DNA of 64,000 nt from Nostoc sp. 106C (GCF_002154725.1 NZ_MTAW01000179.1:56190-120189), one strand, 5' to 3'. Shown: positions 1 through 9,784, numbered from the stretch's first letter. The notes: generated from the letters alone by a model not told the origin. A program made the numbers and translations.

Positions 1-822
1 CCAACTTGCTACTTTGTCGTTTTCTACGCTATCAAATACCTTACCCAATTCTCTCAACTGAATTGGTGCGCTGTTACGGTAAGCAACTACTAAAGAACTA
101 TAAGCTTCGGCATTACTTAATTGTCCGTTTGACTCAATAGTATAGTTTTGGTTTTGTCCATAAAGGTTACCAGTAGGTAAATTAGAATTTCCTTTAGAAA
201 CGGCATCTGCTACTTCGTCAATCCCCAAACCCTTAGAACTTAATGATTGTGGGTCTAGGTAAATGCGAACAGCATACTTTTGCGAACCGTAAACCTGTAC
301 CTGCGCTACACCATCAACCATTGAAAGGCGCTGTGCTAAGATTGTTTCCCCATATTTATCCACTTCTGACAATGGCAGTGCTGTCGAGTTTAAAGCTACA
401 TACAGAATAGGTGAATCTGCTGGGTTGACTTTGCGATATGATGGTGGATTAGGCATACTAGTCGGTAACTGCCGCGCTGCTTTTGCGATCGCAGATTGCA
501 CATCTTGAGCCGCACTATCTATATCCCGACTCAAATTAAATTGCAGTGTAATCTGTGCCGAACCCAGAGAACTTGTAGAATTCATCGAATCCAGACCAGC
601 AATACTAGAAAATTGCTGCTCTAATGGCGTTGCTACCGATGAAGCTACCGTTTCAGGACTAGCTCCCGGTAAACTAGCTGACACCTGAATTGTGGGAAAA
701 TCCACAGTTGGCAGGTCACTTACTGGTAGCAATTGATAACTCATTAAACCAAACACCATGATGGCTAGCATCACGAGTGTGGTCATGATCGGTCGGCGAA
801 TAAATAATGCAGAGATGTTCAT
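1..822 (-). CDS. RND efflux pump inner-membrane permease, N-terminal part (HAE1/AcrB-MdtBC type), cut by window start
   Basis: Reading the minus strand from ATG at 822 gives 274 codons open to base 1, so the C-terminal three quarters lie outside the window. The start reads MNISALFIRRPIMTTLVML, the classic first transmembrane segment of RND pumps, followed by periplasmic porter-domain sequence with LPTVDFPTIQV, SLPGASPETVA and VATPLEQQFSSIAG. These motifs belong to hydrophobe/amphiphile efflux pumps that expel drugs or lipophilic compounds using the proton gradient. The adaptor gene starts upstream on the same strand and ends 135 bases before this start, so the two form an adaptor-pump operon. 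The substrate cannot be told from this fragment. Confidence 0.93.
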   Translation of the reverse strand, partial: MNISALFIRRPIMTTLVMLAIMVFGLMSYQLLPVSDLPTVDFPTIQVSASLPGASPETVASSVATPLEQQFSSIAGLDSMNSTSSLGSAQITLQFNLSRDIDSAAQDVQSAIAKAARQLPTSMPNPPSYRKVNPADSPILYVALNSTALPLSEVDKYGETILAQRLSMVDGVAQVQVYGSQKYAVRIYLDPQSLSSKGLGIDEVADAVSKGNSNLPTGNLYGQNQNYTIESNGQLSNAEAYSSLVVAYRNSAPIQLRELGKVFDSVENDKVASW

Positions 823-957
823 AGGCTATATGGGAAGCAGGGAAGGGAGTGTGGGGAGTGTGGGGAGACAAAGAGGAGAAGGAGGAAAATAACTAATGAC
901 AAAGGACAAATGACCAATGACCAATGACAAAAAGTATAAATATTTACAAAATAAAAG

Positions 958-2301
958 CTATTGTGAGGGGTTTTGATTTCCTTGGTTAACGCCTCCAGCC
1001 TTTTGCCCTGTGCCTACTGCTTGCTTAATTTGTACTTTGGCTTTTGGTCTGAGGTTAAATTGTCCATCAGTGACGACTTGGTCGCCTTCTTTTAGCCCTT
1101 GCTGAATCACTGATTCATTACCAACTGCATTACCCACAACAACTGAACGCATATCTACGGTCTGGTCGGTAGGATTCAACACATAGACAAACTGCCCTTG
1201 TTGTCCTGTTTGAATGGCTGTGGTTGGCACAACTATGGCGTTGGGTTCTTGTGTTAGCCGGACAACCACATTGACAAATTGCCCTGGCGATAGCCGTCCA
1301 TCGGCGTTAGCAAAGCTACTTTTAAGTTGAATAGTCCCTGTTGTGGGATCTACACCACTGTCTACAAAAAAAAGTTCGCCACGTTCAGGACGCTGTTCAT
1401 CTTTGGGAATGTAGGCATCTACTTCTATTTTTCCCTGTGCCCGATATTTGTTAAGTTCTGGTAGTAAGCGTTGCGGAAGGGAAGTAGTAATGTAAATGGG
1501 GCTAATTTGACTAATTGTGACCAAGGGGTTGGTATCGTTATCTTTTACTAAGTTGCCTTGATTAACCTTCAAGCTACCTGTACGCCCAGTAATTGGTGAA
1601 AAAATCGAATTATAAGAAAGTGCGATTTTAGCGCTATCAACTGCTGCTTCGGCTGCACTAACTTCTGCTTTAGCATTATTGAGGTCGGCTTTTGCAGCGT
1701 CAACTGCTGCAATGGTGTTGGCAATACCTTCGTTATCAGCCAGCACTGTTGCTTTTTGAGCATCAGATGCGGTACGGTACTGCTCTGCTTGCTCTTTGCT
1801 AATCGCTCCTTGAGTGAAAAGCGTACTATAGCGTTGTGCTTGGGCTTGGGCGTTTTTGGCTTGGGTTTGGTCTTTGAGGAGATTAGCTTTGGCTTGATTG
1901 ACTTGGGCTACAGCCTTAGAAAGGTTAGCTTGCGCCTGTTTTACCTGAGCGATCGCCTTATCTCGATTCGCTTGCGCTTGCATTAAGGTGGCTTGCTGTG
2001 GTCTGGAATCTATTTTGAATAGCAGTTGACCTTTCTTAACATTCTGACCTTCTTGAAAATAAACTCCTGTAAGCGGCCCTGCAACTTGCGACTTTATCCC
2101 TACAGTCGAATACGCCACAACTGTTCCTGTTTGTCGTAACTCAATAGGTATGGTTTTACGCGTTACTCTCGCTACCACAACAGGTACAGCACGCTGCTGA
2201 TTTTTGCCTTTTTGGTTATTGGACTGTGCTTCAGTTGCCGTACAACCACACAGAGCAATTAAACTGAACAGCATGATTCCCCTGCTCAATTGTTTCGGCA
2301 T
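958..2301 (-). CDS. RND efflux periplasmic adaptor (membrane fusion protein), lipoprotein
   Basis: Adaptor subunit bridging the inner-membrane RND pump and an outer-membrane channel. From ATG at 2301 the protein is 447 residues and starts MPKQLSRGIMLFSLIALCGC, a signal peptide with a lipobox-like LCGC, which is why I prefer this start over the frame's upstream ATG at 2400 (33 extra residues that would bury the signal). Then come a barrel-sandwich lipoyl half (GVYFQEGQNVKKGQLLFKID), a long Ala/Gln-rich coiled-coil hairpin, the second lipoyl half (FSPITGRTGSLKVNQGNLV) and the beta-barrel and membrane-proximal domains (LSPGQFVNVVVRL). It lies directly upstream of the pump gene. Family assignment is firm; substrate unknown. 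Confidence 0.92.
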   Translation of the reverse strand: MPKQLSRGIMLFSLIALCGCTATEAQSNNQKGKNQQRAVPVVVARVTRKTIPIELRQTGTVVAYSTVGIKSQVAGPLTGVYFQEGQNVKKGQLLFKIDSRPQQATLMQAQANRDKAIAQVKQAQANLSKAVAQVNQAKANLLKDQTQAKNAQAQAQRYSTLFTQGAISKEQAEQYRTASDAQKATVLADNEGIANTIAAVDAAKADLNNAKAEVSAAEAAVDSAKIALSYNSIFSPITGRTGSLKVNQGNLVKDNDTNPLVTISQISPIYITTSLPQRLLPELNKYRAQGKIEVDAYIPKDEQRPERGELFFVDSGVDPTTGTIQLKSSFANADGRLSPGQFVNVVVRLTQEPNAIVVPTTAIQTGQQGQFVYVLNPTDQTVDMRSVVVGNAVGNESVIQQGLKEGDQVVTDGQFNLRPKAKVQIKQAVGTGQKAGGVNQGNQNPSQ

Positions 2302-2781
2302 TAAGGGCAAAAGTCCTTGCCACGTCAGCTTTTGAGCGTCTAAAGAAGGTCTAGTCTTAAGCTTAAGAGATAAATATCTCATACTGACCAGCGACAGCAT
2401 TAATGAGAGCCTCTAAATACAGGTTTAACAGATGTTTGAAAAACACACACTTAATTTTAGCTAAAATTAGTTAGCTACGCTAACAGTTAGCCAAACATCT
2501 ATCCCCAGAACCATTTCTGGTATAACCTGCGAAAAAATTACTGGAAGCTTCCTGCCATCTAATGCATAAAACATCAGATTTTTGCAGATTTGGTTAGATA
2601 GACTGAGTAACAGAAGCCGCAGCTTGACAAATGACAGTTTTGGCGCAAAATCTCCTACCAAATCCGCATTTCTAACTCTGCTTTGTCCTGACAACTTTAG
2701 CAAATCGGAGTATTGAAACCGGGTTTAGTATCAGTCATGCGATCGCCTCAACTCTTCGCAAAATCCCCAATCTAAAATTGT
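2302..2781. promoter_or_regulatory. Divergent intergenic region between efflux operon and marR-type gene
   Basis: About 480 bases separate the adaptor start (minus) from the MarR-type start (plus), so both promoters should be here, and the regulator probably binds here (inference). I see AT-rich sequence with a TTTTAGCTAAAA-like palindrome around 2455-2467 and GCGATCGC-type bases near 2740, but no operator I would assign with confidence. A 78-codon minus-strand frame (2467-2703) has no recognisable protein features. Confidence 0.4.
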
Positions 2782-3258
2782 ATGAGTCCCAAAAAACTAG
2801 CCCCAGAAGTAACCCCGGAACAATGCGCTGCTAAAATGATGGAAACAATTCCGATTATTATCAAGTTCTTTCGGACAGAGATGCGACGTAATGCTTCTTT
2901 TCTCCCAGAGTCGCTTTCTGTCCCGCAATTTCGGGCGCTTGCTTTTCTCGATCGCCATCCAAGTGCTTCTCTTTCCCAAGTGGCAGAACATTTAGGGGTA
3001 ACAAGGGCTACAGCTTCAACGCTTACAGACCGACTCGTACAAAAAAAATTGGTCAGCAGAGTAGAAAATCCCCTAGAGCGTCGTCATGTTGTCCTCAATT
3101 TAACTGATACAGGAAAGTATCATCTACAACAAATTCGCTCCTTGACGAGTGCCAGAATTGCCACCGTTTTAACTAACCTACCAGAAGAACAAATGAGGAG
3201 TGTGGTAGAAGGTTTAACAGTGCTAAGTAATACTTTTGAACAGGTAATGCCAGAATAA
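2782..3258 (+). CDS. MarR-family transcriptional regulator
   Basis: A 158-residue winged-helix DNA-binding protein. The N-terminal helix supports dimerisation; the central part (LSVPQFRALAFLDRHPSASLSQVAEHLGV) followed by TRATASTLTDRLVQKKLVSR is the helix-turn-helix, and the wing contains NPLERRHVVLNLTDTG with the conserved D-x-R-like pattern. The length is normal for the family. The gene is divergent from the RND adaptor/pump operon, the usual arrangement for a local repressor of an efflux system that is released by a small ligand; that link is inference. The start ATG at 2782 is the first in frame after the upstream stop. Confidence 0.88.
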   Translation: MSPKKLAPEVTPEQCAAKMMETIPIIIKFFRTEMRRNASFLPESLSVPQFRALAFLDRHPSASLSQVAEHLGVTRATASTLTDRLVQKKLVSRVENPLERRHVVLNLTDTGKYHLQQIRSLTSARIATVLTNLPEEQMRSVVEGLTVLSNTFEQVMPE

Positions 3259-3376
3259 GTAGGCTTGTAACTGAAAATATCTGATAATTTAGAATATTTT
3301 AGCGACTGACGGCTTAAATTTATAGATGCGATCGCGCTTTCAAAATTTGGTAACGCGATCGCGATAATTGTTTACC

Positions 3377-4330
3377 CTAACTAAATAAATGCAGCTGATC
3401 TACTGCTGCATTAATCAAATTATGAGTAATGGGGAGGCTATCAATTACCATGCCAAGACACAACAGCATCATGTAGGAGATGGAATAGAGAAATAGCTCT
3501 CTGGCTACAGTCCGATCCTCTGGGTTTTGCAATAAGCGCCAAGCTTTGTGGATGAATATGGCTCCTAAACCAAGAGCGATCGCTGCATAAAAAATCCCAG
3601 TTGCGTGTAAGGGGAAAATTAGTAACAGCGTTGCAGCTACTGTTACCAAGGTGTAGTACCAAATTTGCTTAACTGTTGCTGTATCACCGACAACAACTGG
3701 TAACATCGGGATTCCGACTTTGGCGTAGTCATCCCGAATCATTAAAGCTAAAGCCCAGAAATGAGGAGGCGTCCAAAGAAAGACAATCGCAAAAATTAAC
3801 CATGCTGCCCAGCTTAAAGTGCCTGTAACAGCGGCCCAGCCTACTAGCGCCGGAATTGCTCCAGCTGCCCCACCAATGACGATATTCTGGGTGCTATGGC
3901 GCTTTAGCCAGTGTGTATAGACTAAAACATAGAAAACTATGCCAGAAAAAGCCAGTAGGGCAGCTAGTAGGTTAGCAAAAACTGCCAATAAAGTGAAAGA
4001 CATGACAGCCAGAGCCACAGCGAAAATCAGCGCTTCCCGTGGCTGTACCTTACCAGAAGGGATGGGACGATGACGCGTCCGCTCCATTTCATAATCAATA
4101 TCCCGGTCATAGATACAGTTAATCGTCTGGGCGCTAGCAGCAGCCAAAGTGCCGCCAGTCATAGTTACTAGCAACAATAATGGGTCTACTTGTCCCTTAG
4201 CAGCAATCCACATACTGCCAGCAGTGGTAATTAAGAGCAACGGGATAATCCGGGGCTTTGTTAACTGGTAGTAGCTTTGAATTACCTGGAGAAATGTTTC
4301 GTGGTGGCGAGAGACATTAGTCTCAATCAT
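3377..4330 (-). CDS. ctaB: Protoheme IX farnesyltransferase (heme O synthase)
   Basis: Transfers a farnesyl group from farnesyl diphosphate to protoheme IX, giving heme O, the precursor of heme A for cytochrome c oxidase. The 317-residue protein is a polytopic UbiA-family prenyltransferase. It has the first Asp-rich site at about residues 71-79 ([10 protein letters not shown]71, D75, D79) followed by [11 protein letters not shown], and a second site around [26 protein letters not shown] at the first transmembrane helix is also typical. It is on the same strand as the heme A synthase gene, 411 bases downstream of it, and the structural oxidase genes lie just beyond on the other strand. Convergent with the MarR-type gene. 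Confidence 0.96.
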   Translation of the reverse strand: MIETNVSRHHETFLQVIQSYYQLTKPRIIPLLLITTAGSMWIAAKGQVDPLLLLVTMTGGTLAAASAQTINCIYDRDIDYEMERTRHRPIPSGKVQPREALIFAVALAVMSFTLLAVFANLLAALLAFSGIVFYVLVYTHWLKRHSTQNIVIGGAAGAIPALVGWAAVTGTLSWAAWLIFAIVFLWTPPHFWALALMIRDDYAKVGIPMLPVVVGDTATVKQIWYYTLVTVAATLLLIFPLHATGIFYAAIALGLGAIFIHKAWRLLQNPEDRTVARELFLYSISYMMLLCLGMVIDSLPITHNLINAAVDQLHLFS

Positions 4331-4741
4331 TTTGGCTCTAGTTCCTTATTTTTCAACAAGTTATGTGCACGCCCTGCTCAGTCTGATTGGTGCGGTTGAA
4401 CGAAAGTACAGACTTCCTGCATCTGGCTGGGTCGCAATACGCGCCGTTGCGCTTCCATGAAGAGTGCTACTCACGGCTTTTATTTGTAGAGCCTTTGTAG
4501 AAACGCTGTTATTTGCGTTTTGATGTCTCTTGGGATGCAGGTAGAGACAAGGGTTTTTTTGGTTCCACCACTTCTAGTTGCTAGGGATTGGTGCTAGATG
4601 TGATGTCAAAGAAGCAAGGGAGCAGGAGCCTAAAGGAGCAAGGGAGAAACCCCAAAATTAGGAAAGGGGCTAGTGACCAAGATGGCAGGGAGATTAAATT
4701 TCTCCCCTGCGCCTTGCTCCCTTTCCCCCCGCCTCTTTGAG
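4331..4741. other. Intergenic region between ctaA and ctaB
   Basis: 411 bases with no credible frame. The distal part (about 4610-4740) is purine-rich low-complexity sequence of the GGAGCAAGGGAG type that recurs between genes in this window. The gap is large enough for ctaB to have its own promoter, though I cannot point to one. Confidence 0.4.
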
Positions 4742-5722
4742 TTATGAATGCGATCCATTCGCTTGTGTGTTTGTAGTTAATGTTACAGTCACAGGGTAAA
4801 TGTTAGTTTCACGACTAGCAACCCAGTCGCGTAATGCTAGCACGGTGAAAGCCACTAAAGTACCCAGTAAAGCTGCGCCTACAGCTTGGTGAGATACAGT
4901 GAGAGGCTCGACTTGCAGACGTAATCTGAAAGTGGCAACTCCCAACAGTATTTGTATAAGCAGCAACCCACCAGCCATATTTGCTAATCGCCGCAAAGCA
5001 GGATGAAGTGCTGGTCTTTGCCAAGATATCAATACCACCGCTAAAGTTGCCACTGTCGGTGGTACTAAGCCGAAGATGTGGCTGTACATCACAGTACAAA
5101 GTTGGGATGTGCCCAAACATTGGTGTAGTGCCCAGCGAGACCCTACCAAGGCACCTAGTAAACTTTGTAGGTAAACCAAAATAGAGGCTGCTAAACCCAA
5201 CCAAGGCAACTTGCCTACATTGCCAGTGCCTTGATAAGGAGTGAGTGCCGTACCAACAATCAGTAGGGTGGTGAAAAACAACAGCGCTGTCCCCAAGTGG
5301 GCAGTCACAATATCAAACCGCAACAGTTCGGTGACCGTAAGTCCCCCCAAGATGCCTTGGAAGACGATTAAAAATAGGGCGAATGTAGATGCCCAAGGCA
5401 GCCAAGTAGGTAGGGCGCGACGATGCCACCAACACAGACCAACAAGGGCGATCGCACTGACACCAATCAAAGCTGCGTCCAATCTGTGAAACCACTCCAA
5501 GAATACTTGGAGATTCATTTGCTTGGCTGGCACTAATTGCCCGTAGCACAAGGGCCAGTCTGGGCAAGCAAGTCCTGCGTTCATCACCCTTGTGGCACTG
5601 CCTATTGCCATCAAAATCAAGGTGGCTATACAGATCTTCCAAACCAAACGACGAATCATTTCCTTGGGCTTTGGCTGCGGAGCTGCCGCTTCATTTTGTT
5701 GTTCTAGGACAAATTCGCTCAT
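4742..5722 (-). CDS. ctaA: Heme A synthase (COX15/CtaA family)
   Basis: Oxidises the C8 methyl of heme O to the formyl group of heme A in the cytoplasmic membrane. The 326 residues form about eight transmembrane helices in two four-helix repeats. Visible signatures are the extracytoplasmic cysteine pair in LACPDWPLCYG (C53 and C59), heme-ligand histidines in EWFHRLDA (H79) and TAHLGTALL, and in the second repeat HQCLGTSQLCT and SHQAVGAALL. A weak AAGG precedes the ATG by eight bases. The gene is divergent from coxB, with ctaB downstream on the same strand: a complete heme A supply for the adjacent oxidase. Confidence 0.95.
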   Translation of the reverse strand: MSEFVLEQQNEAAAPQPKPKEMIRRLVWKICIATLILMAIGSATRVMNAGLACPDWPLCYGQLVPAKQMNLQVFLEWFHRLDAALIGVSAIALVGLCWWHRRALPTWLPWASTFALFLIVFQGILGGLTVTELLRFDIVTAHLGTALLFFTTLLIVGTALTPYQGTGNVGKLPWLGLAASILVYLQSLLGALVGSRWALHQCLGTSQLCTVMYSHIFGLVPPTVATLAVVLISWQRPALHPALRRLANMAGGLLLIQILLGVATFRLRLQVEPLTVSHQAVGAALLGTLVAFTVLALRDWVASRETNIYPVTVTLTTNTQANGSHS

Positions 5723-6141
5723 GAACGATACCTTATGCCCGCTCTTGAGTAGAGCTACTTAAAATTATTAGTTTGTCAGTCACGACCCATATCCACCCTA
5801 GCGTATACGACAAGGATTTATAGATTAGCTTTCAGTTATACCTTTCACTTATACTTTGAATCACTCTTGCCACTTTTTGCCCGAAACTTTAGGTATTTTT
5901 CAAGTTGTTATGAGTCCTTTTTTTGCAATAAATTTTACTATCTAAATTTATTCTTAAATTTTTGCCATGATTCACATCTATCCTTAGCAATATCTGATAA
6001 AACTCTTTTACTCAAAAATAGTTATGTAGCTAAAAAAATTAATAAAAATTTCAGACCTTAATAGCCCAGAACTGATGGACTGGACTACCTTAGTAAGTGG
6101 GCAGCTTTGAGATAACGTAGTAAATTCATTTTAAGTAAGCC
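5723..6141. promoter_or_regulatory. Divergent promoter region between ctaA and coxB
   Basis: 419 AT-rich bases between two divergently read genes of the same pathway, so promoters for both are expected here. A 64-codon frame at 5867-6061 is low-complexity (Phe/Asn/Lys-rich) and is not treated as a gene. No specific regulator site could be assigned. Confidence 0.4.
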
Positions 6142-7227
6142 GTGAAAATTCCAAGTTCGATCTGGACATTACTAATTGGCATTGTGCTAACCCTAGTCAG
6201 CCTTTGGTACGGTCAGAATCACGGTCTGTTGCCAACAGCAGCCTCTGATGAAGCCGTCTTAGTTGATGGTTTGTTTAACACAATGATGATCGTCTCGACA
6301 GCTATATTTATAATTGTCGAAGGTGTTTTGATTTACGCTGCATTTAAATATCGGCGGCGACCTGGTGACAATGAAGACGGACCACCAGTTGAGGGTAACG
6401 TACCTCTAGAAATACTCTGGACGGCGATCCCAGCAATTATAGTTATTGGTATTTCTGTATACAGTTTTGATGTGTACAACGAAATTGGTGGCTTCGATCC
6501 CCATGCTGTTCATGAAGCCCCGATTACTCAGAATATGTCGATGAACATGCCTGGGGCAGCTATTGCTGCAACTTTAAACGATACGCCACCAAGCACAGAA
6601 CCCAACCTCAATCAACAAAAGTCTGATGAGGCGATGCAAGACCCAGCCACGGCAGCAGTTCGCAATGCTGACCAAATTCCTCAAAAGCGGAATGCTCCTG
6701 GAATCGGAGTTGTTTCTCCCACCATTGGGCCTAGTCCGGAAAACGTAGGCAAACCGCCAGCGTTGGCAATTAACGTTACCGGTCTCCAGTACGCCTGGAT
6801 TTTCACTTATCCAGAAACAGGTATAACTACTGGTGAAATGCACGTTCCCATTGGGCGGGAAGTGCAAATCAATATGACAGCCAACGATGTGATTCACGCT
6901 TTTTGGGTACCTGAGTTTCGCTTGAAGCAAGATGCTATCCCCGGTAGACAAAGCGAGATTCGCTTCACACCCAACAAGGAAGGTGATTATGCCCTCATCT
7001 GTGCTGAACTTTGTGGACCCTACCACGGCGCAATGAGAGCACCGATAGTTGTTGAGAAACAAGAAGCATTTGACAAATGGCTGCAAGAGCAGCAAGTAGC
7101 CAGCCGCGAAACCCTGAATCAAGCTGTTGCTCTTAACCCAGCAGATTTATCCCCTAATGAATTCCTTGCTCCTTATACCAAAGAAATGGGAATTAAACCT
7201 GAAGTACTCCATCAAGTTCACCATTAG
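6142..7227 (+). CDS. coxB: Cytochrome c oxidase subunit II (CuA subunit)
   Basis: Accepts electrons from cytochrome c or plastocyanin at a binuclear CuA centre. The 361-residue protein starts at GTG 6142. It has an N-terminal hydrophobic segment (about 8-24), two transmembrane helices (about 46-67 and 88-109) and a C-terminal cupredoxin domain. CuA ligands are visible: H252 in IHAFWVPEF, then C287, E289, C291, H295 and M298 in CAELCGPYHGAM. Aromatic GLQYAWIFTYPE marks the electron-entry region. Between helix 2 and the cupredoxin domain (about 118-206) is an unusually long Pro/Ala/Asn/Met-rich linker. First gene of coxBAC, 60 bases before coxA. Confidence 0.96.
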   Translation: MKIPSSIWTLLIGIVLTLVSLWYGQNHGLLPTAASDEAVLVDGLFNTMMIVSTAIFIIVEGVLIYAAFKYRRRPGDNEDGPPVEGNVPLEILWTAIPAIIVIGISVYSFDVYNEIGGFDPHAVHEAPITQNMSMNMPGAAIAATLNDTPPSTEPNLNQQKSDEAMQDPATAAVRNADQIPQKRNAPGIGVVSPTIGPSPENVGKPPALAINVTGLQYAWIFTYPETGITTGEMHVPIGREVQINMTANDVIHAFWVPEFRLKQDAIPGRQSEIRFTPNKEGDYALICAELCGPYHGAMRAPIVVEKQEAFDKWLQEQQVASRETLNQAVALNPADLSPNEFLAPYTKEMGIKPEVLHQVHH

Positions 7228-7287
7228 TCAAAAGTCCAGAGTCAAAAGTAACAACTCAGGACTCAGCACTCCAGACTCAGCACTCTT

Positions 7288-9024
7288 ATGACCCAAGCTC
7301 AAATACAAGAAACTGCCAATATTCCTGCCCGTATTGAAGAACCAGGGGAGAGAAAATGGCAAGATTACTTTACTTTTAATACCGACCATAAGGTGATTGG
7401 GATTCAATACCTAGTCACTACGTTCATTTTTTACTGTATAGGCGGCGTTTTAGCGGACTTAGTTCGTACCGAGCTACGTACCCCAGAAGTAGATTTTGTC
7501 ACGCCTGAAGTTTATAACAGTTTATTTACGCTGCACGCCACAATCATGATTTTCTTGTGGATTGTGCCAGCTGGTACAGGGTTTGCTAACTACCTGATTC
7601 CCCTGATGATTGGGGCTAAGGATATGGCATTCCCCAAACTGAATGCTGTTGCCTTTTGGATGATCCCGCCTGCTGGTTTGTTGCTGATCGCTAGTTTAGT
7701 GGTAGGGGACGCACCAGATGCAGGTTGGACTTCCTACCCTCCCCTGAGCTTGGTAACAGGTCAAGTGGGTGAGGGAATTTGGATTATGAGTGTCCTCTTA
7801 CTAGGTACATCATCGATTCTGGGGGCAATCAATTTCCTTGTTACCTTGCTGAGGATGCGTACCCCAGGCATGGGTTTCCATCAAATGCCCTTGTTCTGCT
7901 GGGCGATGTTTGCCACCTCAGCACTGGTACTGGTATCAACACCGGTGCTAGCAGCTGGTTTAATTTTGCTGGCTTTTGACTTATTCGCCGGAACGACATT
8001 CTTTAACCCGACTGGGGGTGGCGATCCGGTGGTTTACCAGCATATGTTCTGGTTTTACTCTCACCCAGCGGTTTACATCATGATTTTGCCTTTCTTTGGG
8101 GCAATTTCTGAGGTGATCCCAGTTCATTCCCGCAAACCGATTTTTGGCTACAAAGCGATCGCTTACTCTTCCTTGGCCATCAGCTTTTTAGGACTAATCG
8201 TTTGGGCGCACCACATGTTTACCAGCGGTATTCCTGGCTGGTTGCGGATGTTCTTTATGATCACCACTATGATCATTGCCGTACCCACAGGAATTAAAAT
8301 TTTCAGCTGGTTGGCAACAATGTGGGGCGGTAAAATCCAGCTAAATACTGCCATGCTATTTGCAATGGGCTTTGTGGGCACATTTGTGATTGGTGGGATT
8401 AGTGGCGTGATGTTGGCGGCTGTACCCTTTGATATCCACGTTCACGACACCTACTTTGTAGTCGCACACCTGCATTACGTCCTGTTTGGTGGTAGCGTGC
8501 TCGGCATTTATGCCGGGATGTACCACTGGTTCCCGAAAATGACAGGGCGGATGATCAATGAATTTTGGGGTAAGGTTCACTTTGCCTTGACCATTGTCGG
8601 TCTGAATATGACATTCTTACCGATGCATAAGTTAGGGATGATGGGTATGAACCGCCGTGTTGCCCAATATGACCCCAAATTCACGTTTTTGAACGAAATT
8701 TGCACTTATGGTGCTTATATACTCGCAGTTTCTACCTTCCCCTTCATTATCAACGCGATTTGGAGTTGGCTATACGGAGAAAAAGCTGGTAATAATCCTT
8801 GGAGGGCACTAACCTTAGAGTGGATGACTACCTCACCACCTGCGATCGAGAATTTTGATGAACTCCCGGTACTGGCTACAGGCCCCTACGACTACGGCTT
8901 GGAAAACGCTGACAAGGGTGTACCTCTATCAGATCCCAATCCAGTTTTGTCTGGCGGTGTTAACTCGGTGTTAAGAGCCGAGCCTGACGAGCCATATCCA
9001 GCAATTACTGCTGAAAAAGAATAG
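7288..9024 (+). CDS. coxA: Cytochrome c oxidase subunit I (A2-type heme-copper oxidase)
   Basis: Catalytic subunit reducing O2 to water and pumping protons. The 578 residues span twelve helices. Metal ligands: H83 (LHATIMIF, low-spin heme), H259 with cross-linked Y263 (YSHPAVY), H308-H309 (AHHMFTSG, CuB), H394 and H396 (VVAHLHYV, hemes a3 and a). The YSHPAV motif replaces the HPEV glutamate of A1 enzymes, so this is an A2-type oxidase (established subtype rule). It sits between coxB and coxC. By gene order, with heme O and heme A synthases next door, it resembles the general vegetative-cell aa3 oxidase of heterocystous cyanobacteria (inference). Confidence 0.97.
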   Translation: MTQAQIQETANIPARIEEPGERKWQDYFTFNTDHKVIGIQYLVTTFIFYCIGGVLADLVRTELRTPEVDFVTPEVYNSLFTLHATIMIFLWIVPAGTGFANYLIPLMIGAKDMAFPKLNAVAFWMIPPAGLLLIASLVVGDAPDAGWTSYPPLSLVTGQVGEGIWIMSVLLLGTSSILGAINFLVTLLRMRTPGMGFHQMPLFCWAMFATSALVLVSTPVLAAGLILLAFDLFAGTTFFNPTGGGDPVVYQHMFWFYSHPAVYIMILPFFGAISEVIPVHSRKPIFGYKAIAYSSLAISFLGLIVWAHHMFTSGIPGWLRMFFMITTMIIAVPTGIKIFSWLATMWGGKIQLNTAMLFAMGFVGTFVIGGISGVMLAAVPFDIHVHDTYFVVAHLHYVLFGGSVLGIYAGMYHWFPKMTGRMINEFWGKVHFALTIVGLNMTFLPMHKLGMMGMNRRVAQYDPKFTFLNEICTYGAYILAVSTFPFIINAIWSWLYGEKAGNNPWRALTLEWMTTSPPAIENFDELPVLATGPYDYGLENADKGVPLSDPNPVLSGGVNSVLRAEPDEPYPAITAEKE

Positions 9025-9157
9025 TGCAGGGCATTGGGCATGGGGCATTGGTCAGTTGTCTCCCCTGCTTCTTTTTCCCCTTTACCCTTTACCCTTTCCC
9101 CCTTCCCCTCCTGCCTCTAGTCCCCACCCTCACCTGTCCTCTAACAATTCAAGATTC

Positions 9158-9784
9158 ATGCAAAGTCAAACTATTGACTCAGCAAAAGCTGAACTGAATC
9201 ATCACCATAGTGCGGAAGCAGCACATGCTCATCACGAAGCACATCCAGACCATCGCTTGTTTGGGCTAATTGTCTTCCTCGTAGCTGAAGGGATGATTTT
9301 CATGGGGTTGTTCGGAGCCTATCTGGCTTTCCGTTCTATCTTACCTGTATGGCCGCCAGCAGGCACGCCAGAATTAGAACTTTTACTACCTGGAGTTAAC
9401 ACTGTCAATCTAATTGCCAGCAGTTTTGTCATGCATAATGCTGACACTGCCATCAAAAAGAACGATACCAAAGGTATGCAAACCTGGTTGGCAATTACTG
9501 CTGCAATGGGTACGATTTTCTTGGTAGGGCAAGTATATGAATACACCCATCTAGAATTTGGTCTAACTACCAATTTATTTGCTAGCGCATTTTATGTTTT
9601 AACTGGCTTTCACGGTTTGCACGTTACCCTTGGCGTTTTGGCGATTGTGGCTGTCTTGTGGCGATCGCGCCGTCCGGGACACTATAGTAATGAAAAGCAC
9701 TTCGGTATTGAAGCTGCGGAAATTTACTGGCACTTTGTAGACGTGATTTGGATTATTCTTTTCGGATTGTTGTACATACTCTAA
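9158..9784 (+). CDS. coxC: Cytochrome c oxidase subunit III
   Basis: Non-catalytic core subunit that stabilises subunit I and supports proton uptake. From ATG 9158 it is 208 residues, normal for the five-helix bacterial form. Conserved parts include LIVFLVAEGMIFMGLFGAYLAF, TGFHGLHVTLG and AAEIYWHFVDVIWIILFGLLYI at the C-terminus. The frame extends upstream to 9056, but that part encodes a Pro/Leu/Ser low-complexity stretch from a pyrimidine-rich spacer, so I reject it. The true N-terminus is His-rich (about residues 15-32: HHH, HAHHEAHPDH), perhaps metal-binding. Last gene of coxBAC, followed by a terminator. Confidence 0.94.
   Translation: MQSQTIDSAKAELNHHHSAEAAHAHHEAHPDHRLFGLIVFLVAEGMIFMGLFGAYLAFRSILPVWPPAGTPELELLLPGVNTVNLIASSFVMHNADTAIKKNDTKGMQTWLAITAAMGTIFLVGQVYEYTHLEFGLTTNLFASAFYVLTGFHGLHVTLGVLAIVAVLWRSRRPGHYSNEKHFGIEAAEIYWHFVDVIWIILFGLLYIL

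Noticed and set aside
2467..2703. 78-codon minus-strand frame between the efflux operon and the MarR gene
   Set aside because: Composition resembles random translation of AT-rich DNA, with no ribosome site or recognisable motif.
5867..6061. 64-codon plus-strand frame upstream of coxB
   Set aside because: Low-complexity Phe/Lys/Asn sequence in the divergent promoter region.
9056..9157. N-terminal extension of CoxC
   Set aside because: Encodes a Pro/Leu/Ser run from a pyrimidine-rich spacer; the conserved length fits ATG 9158.
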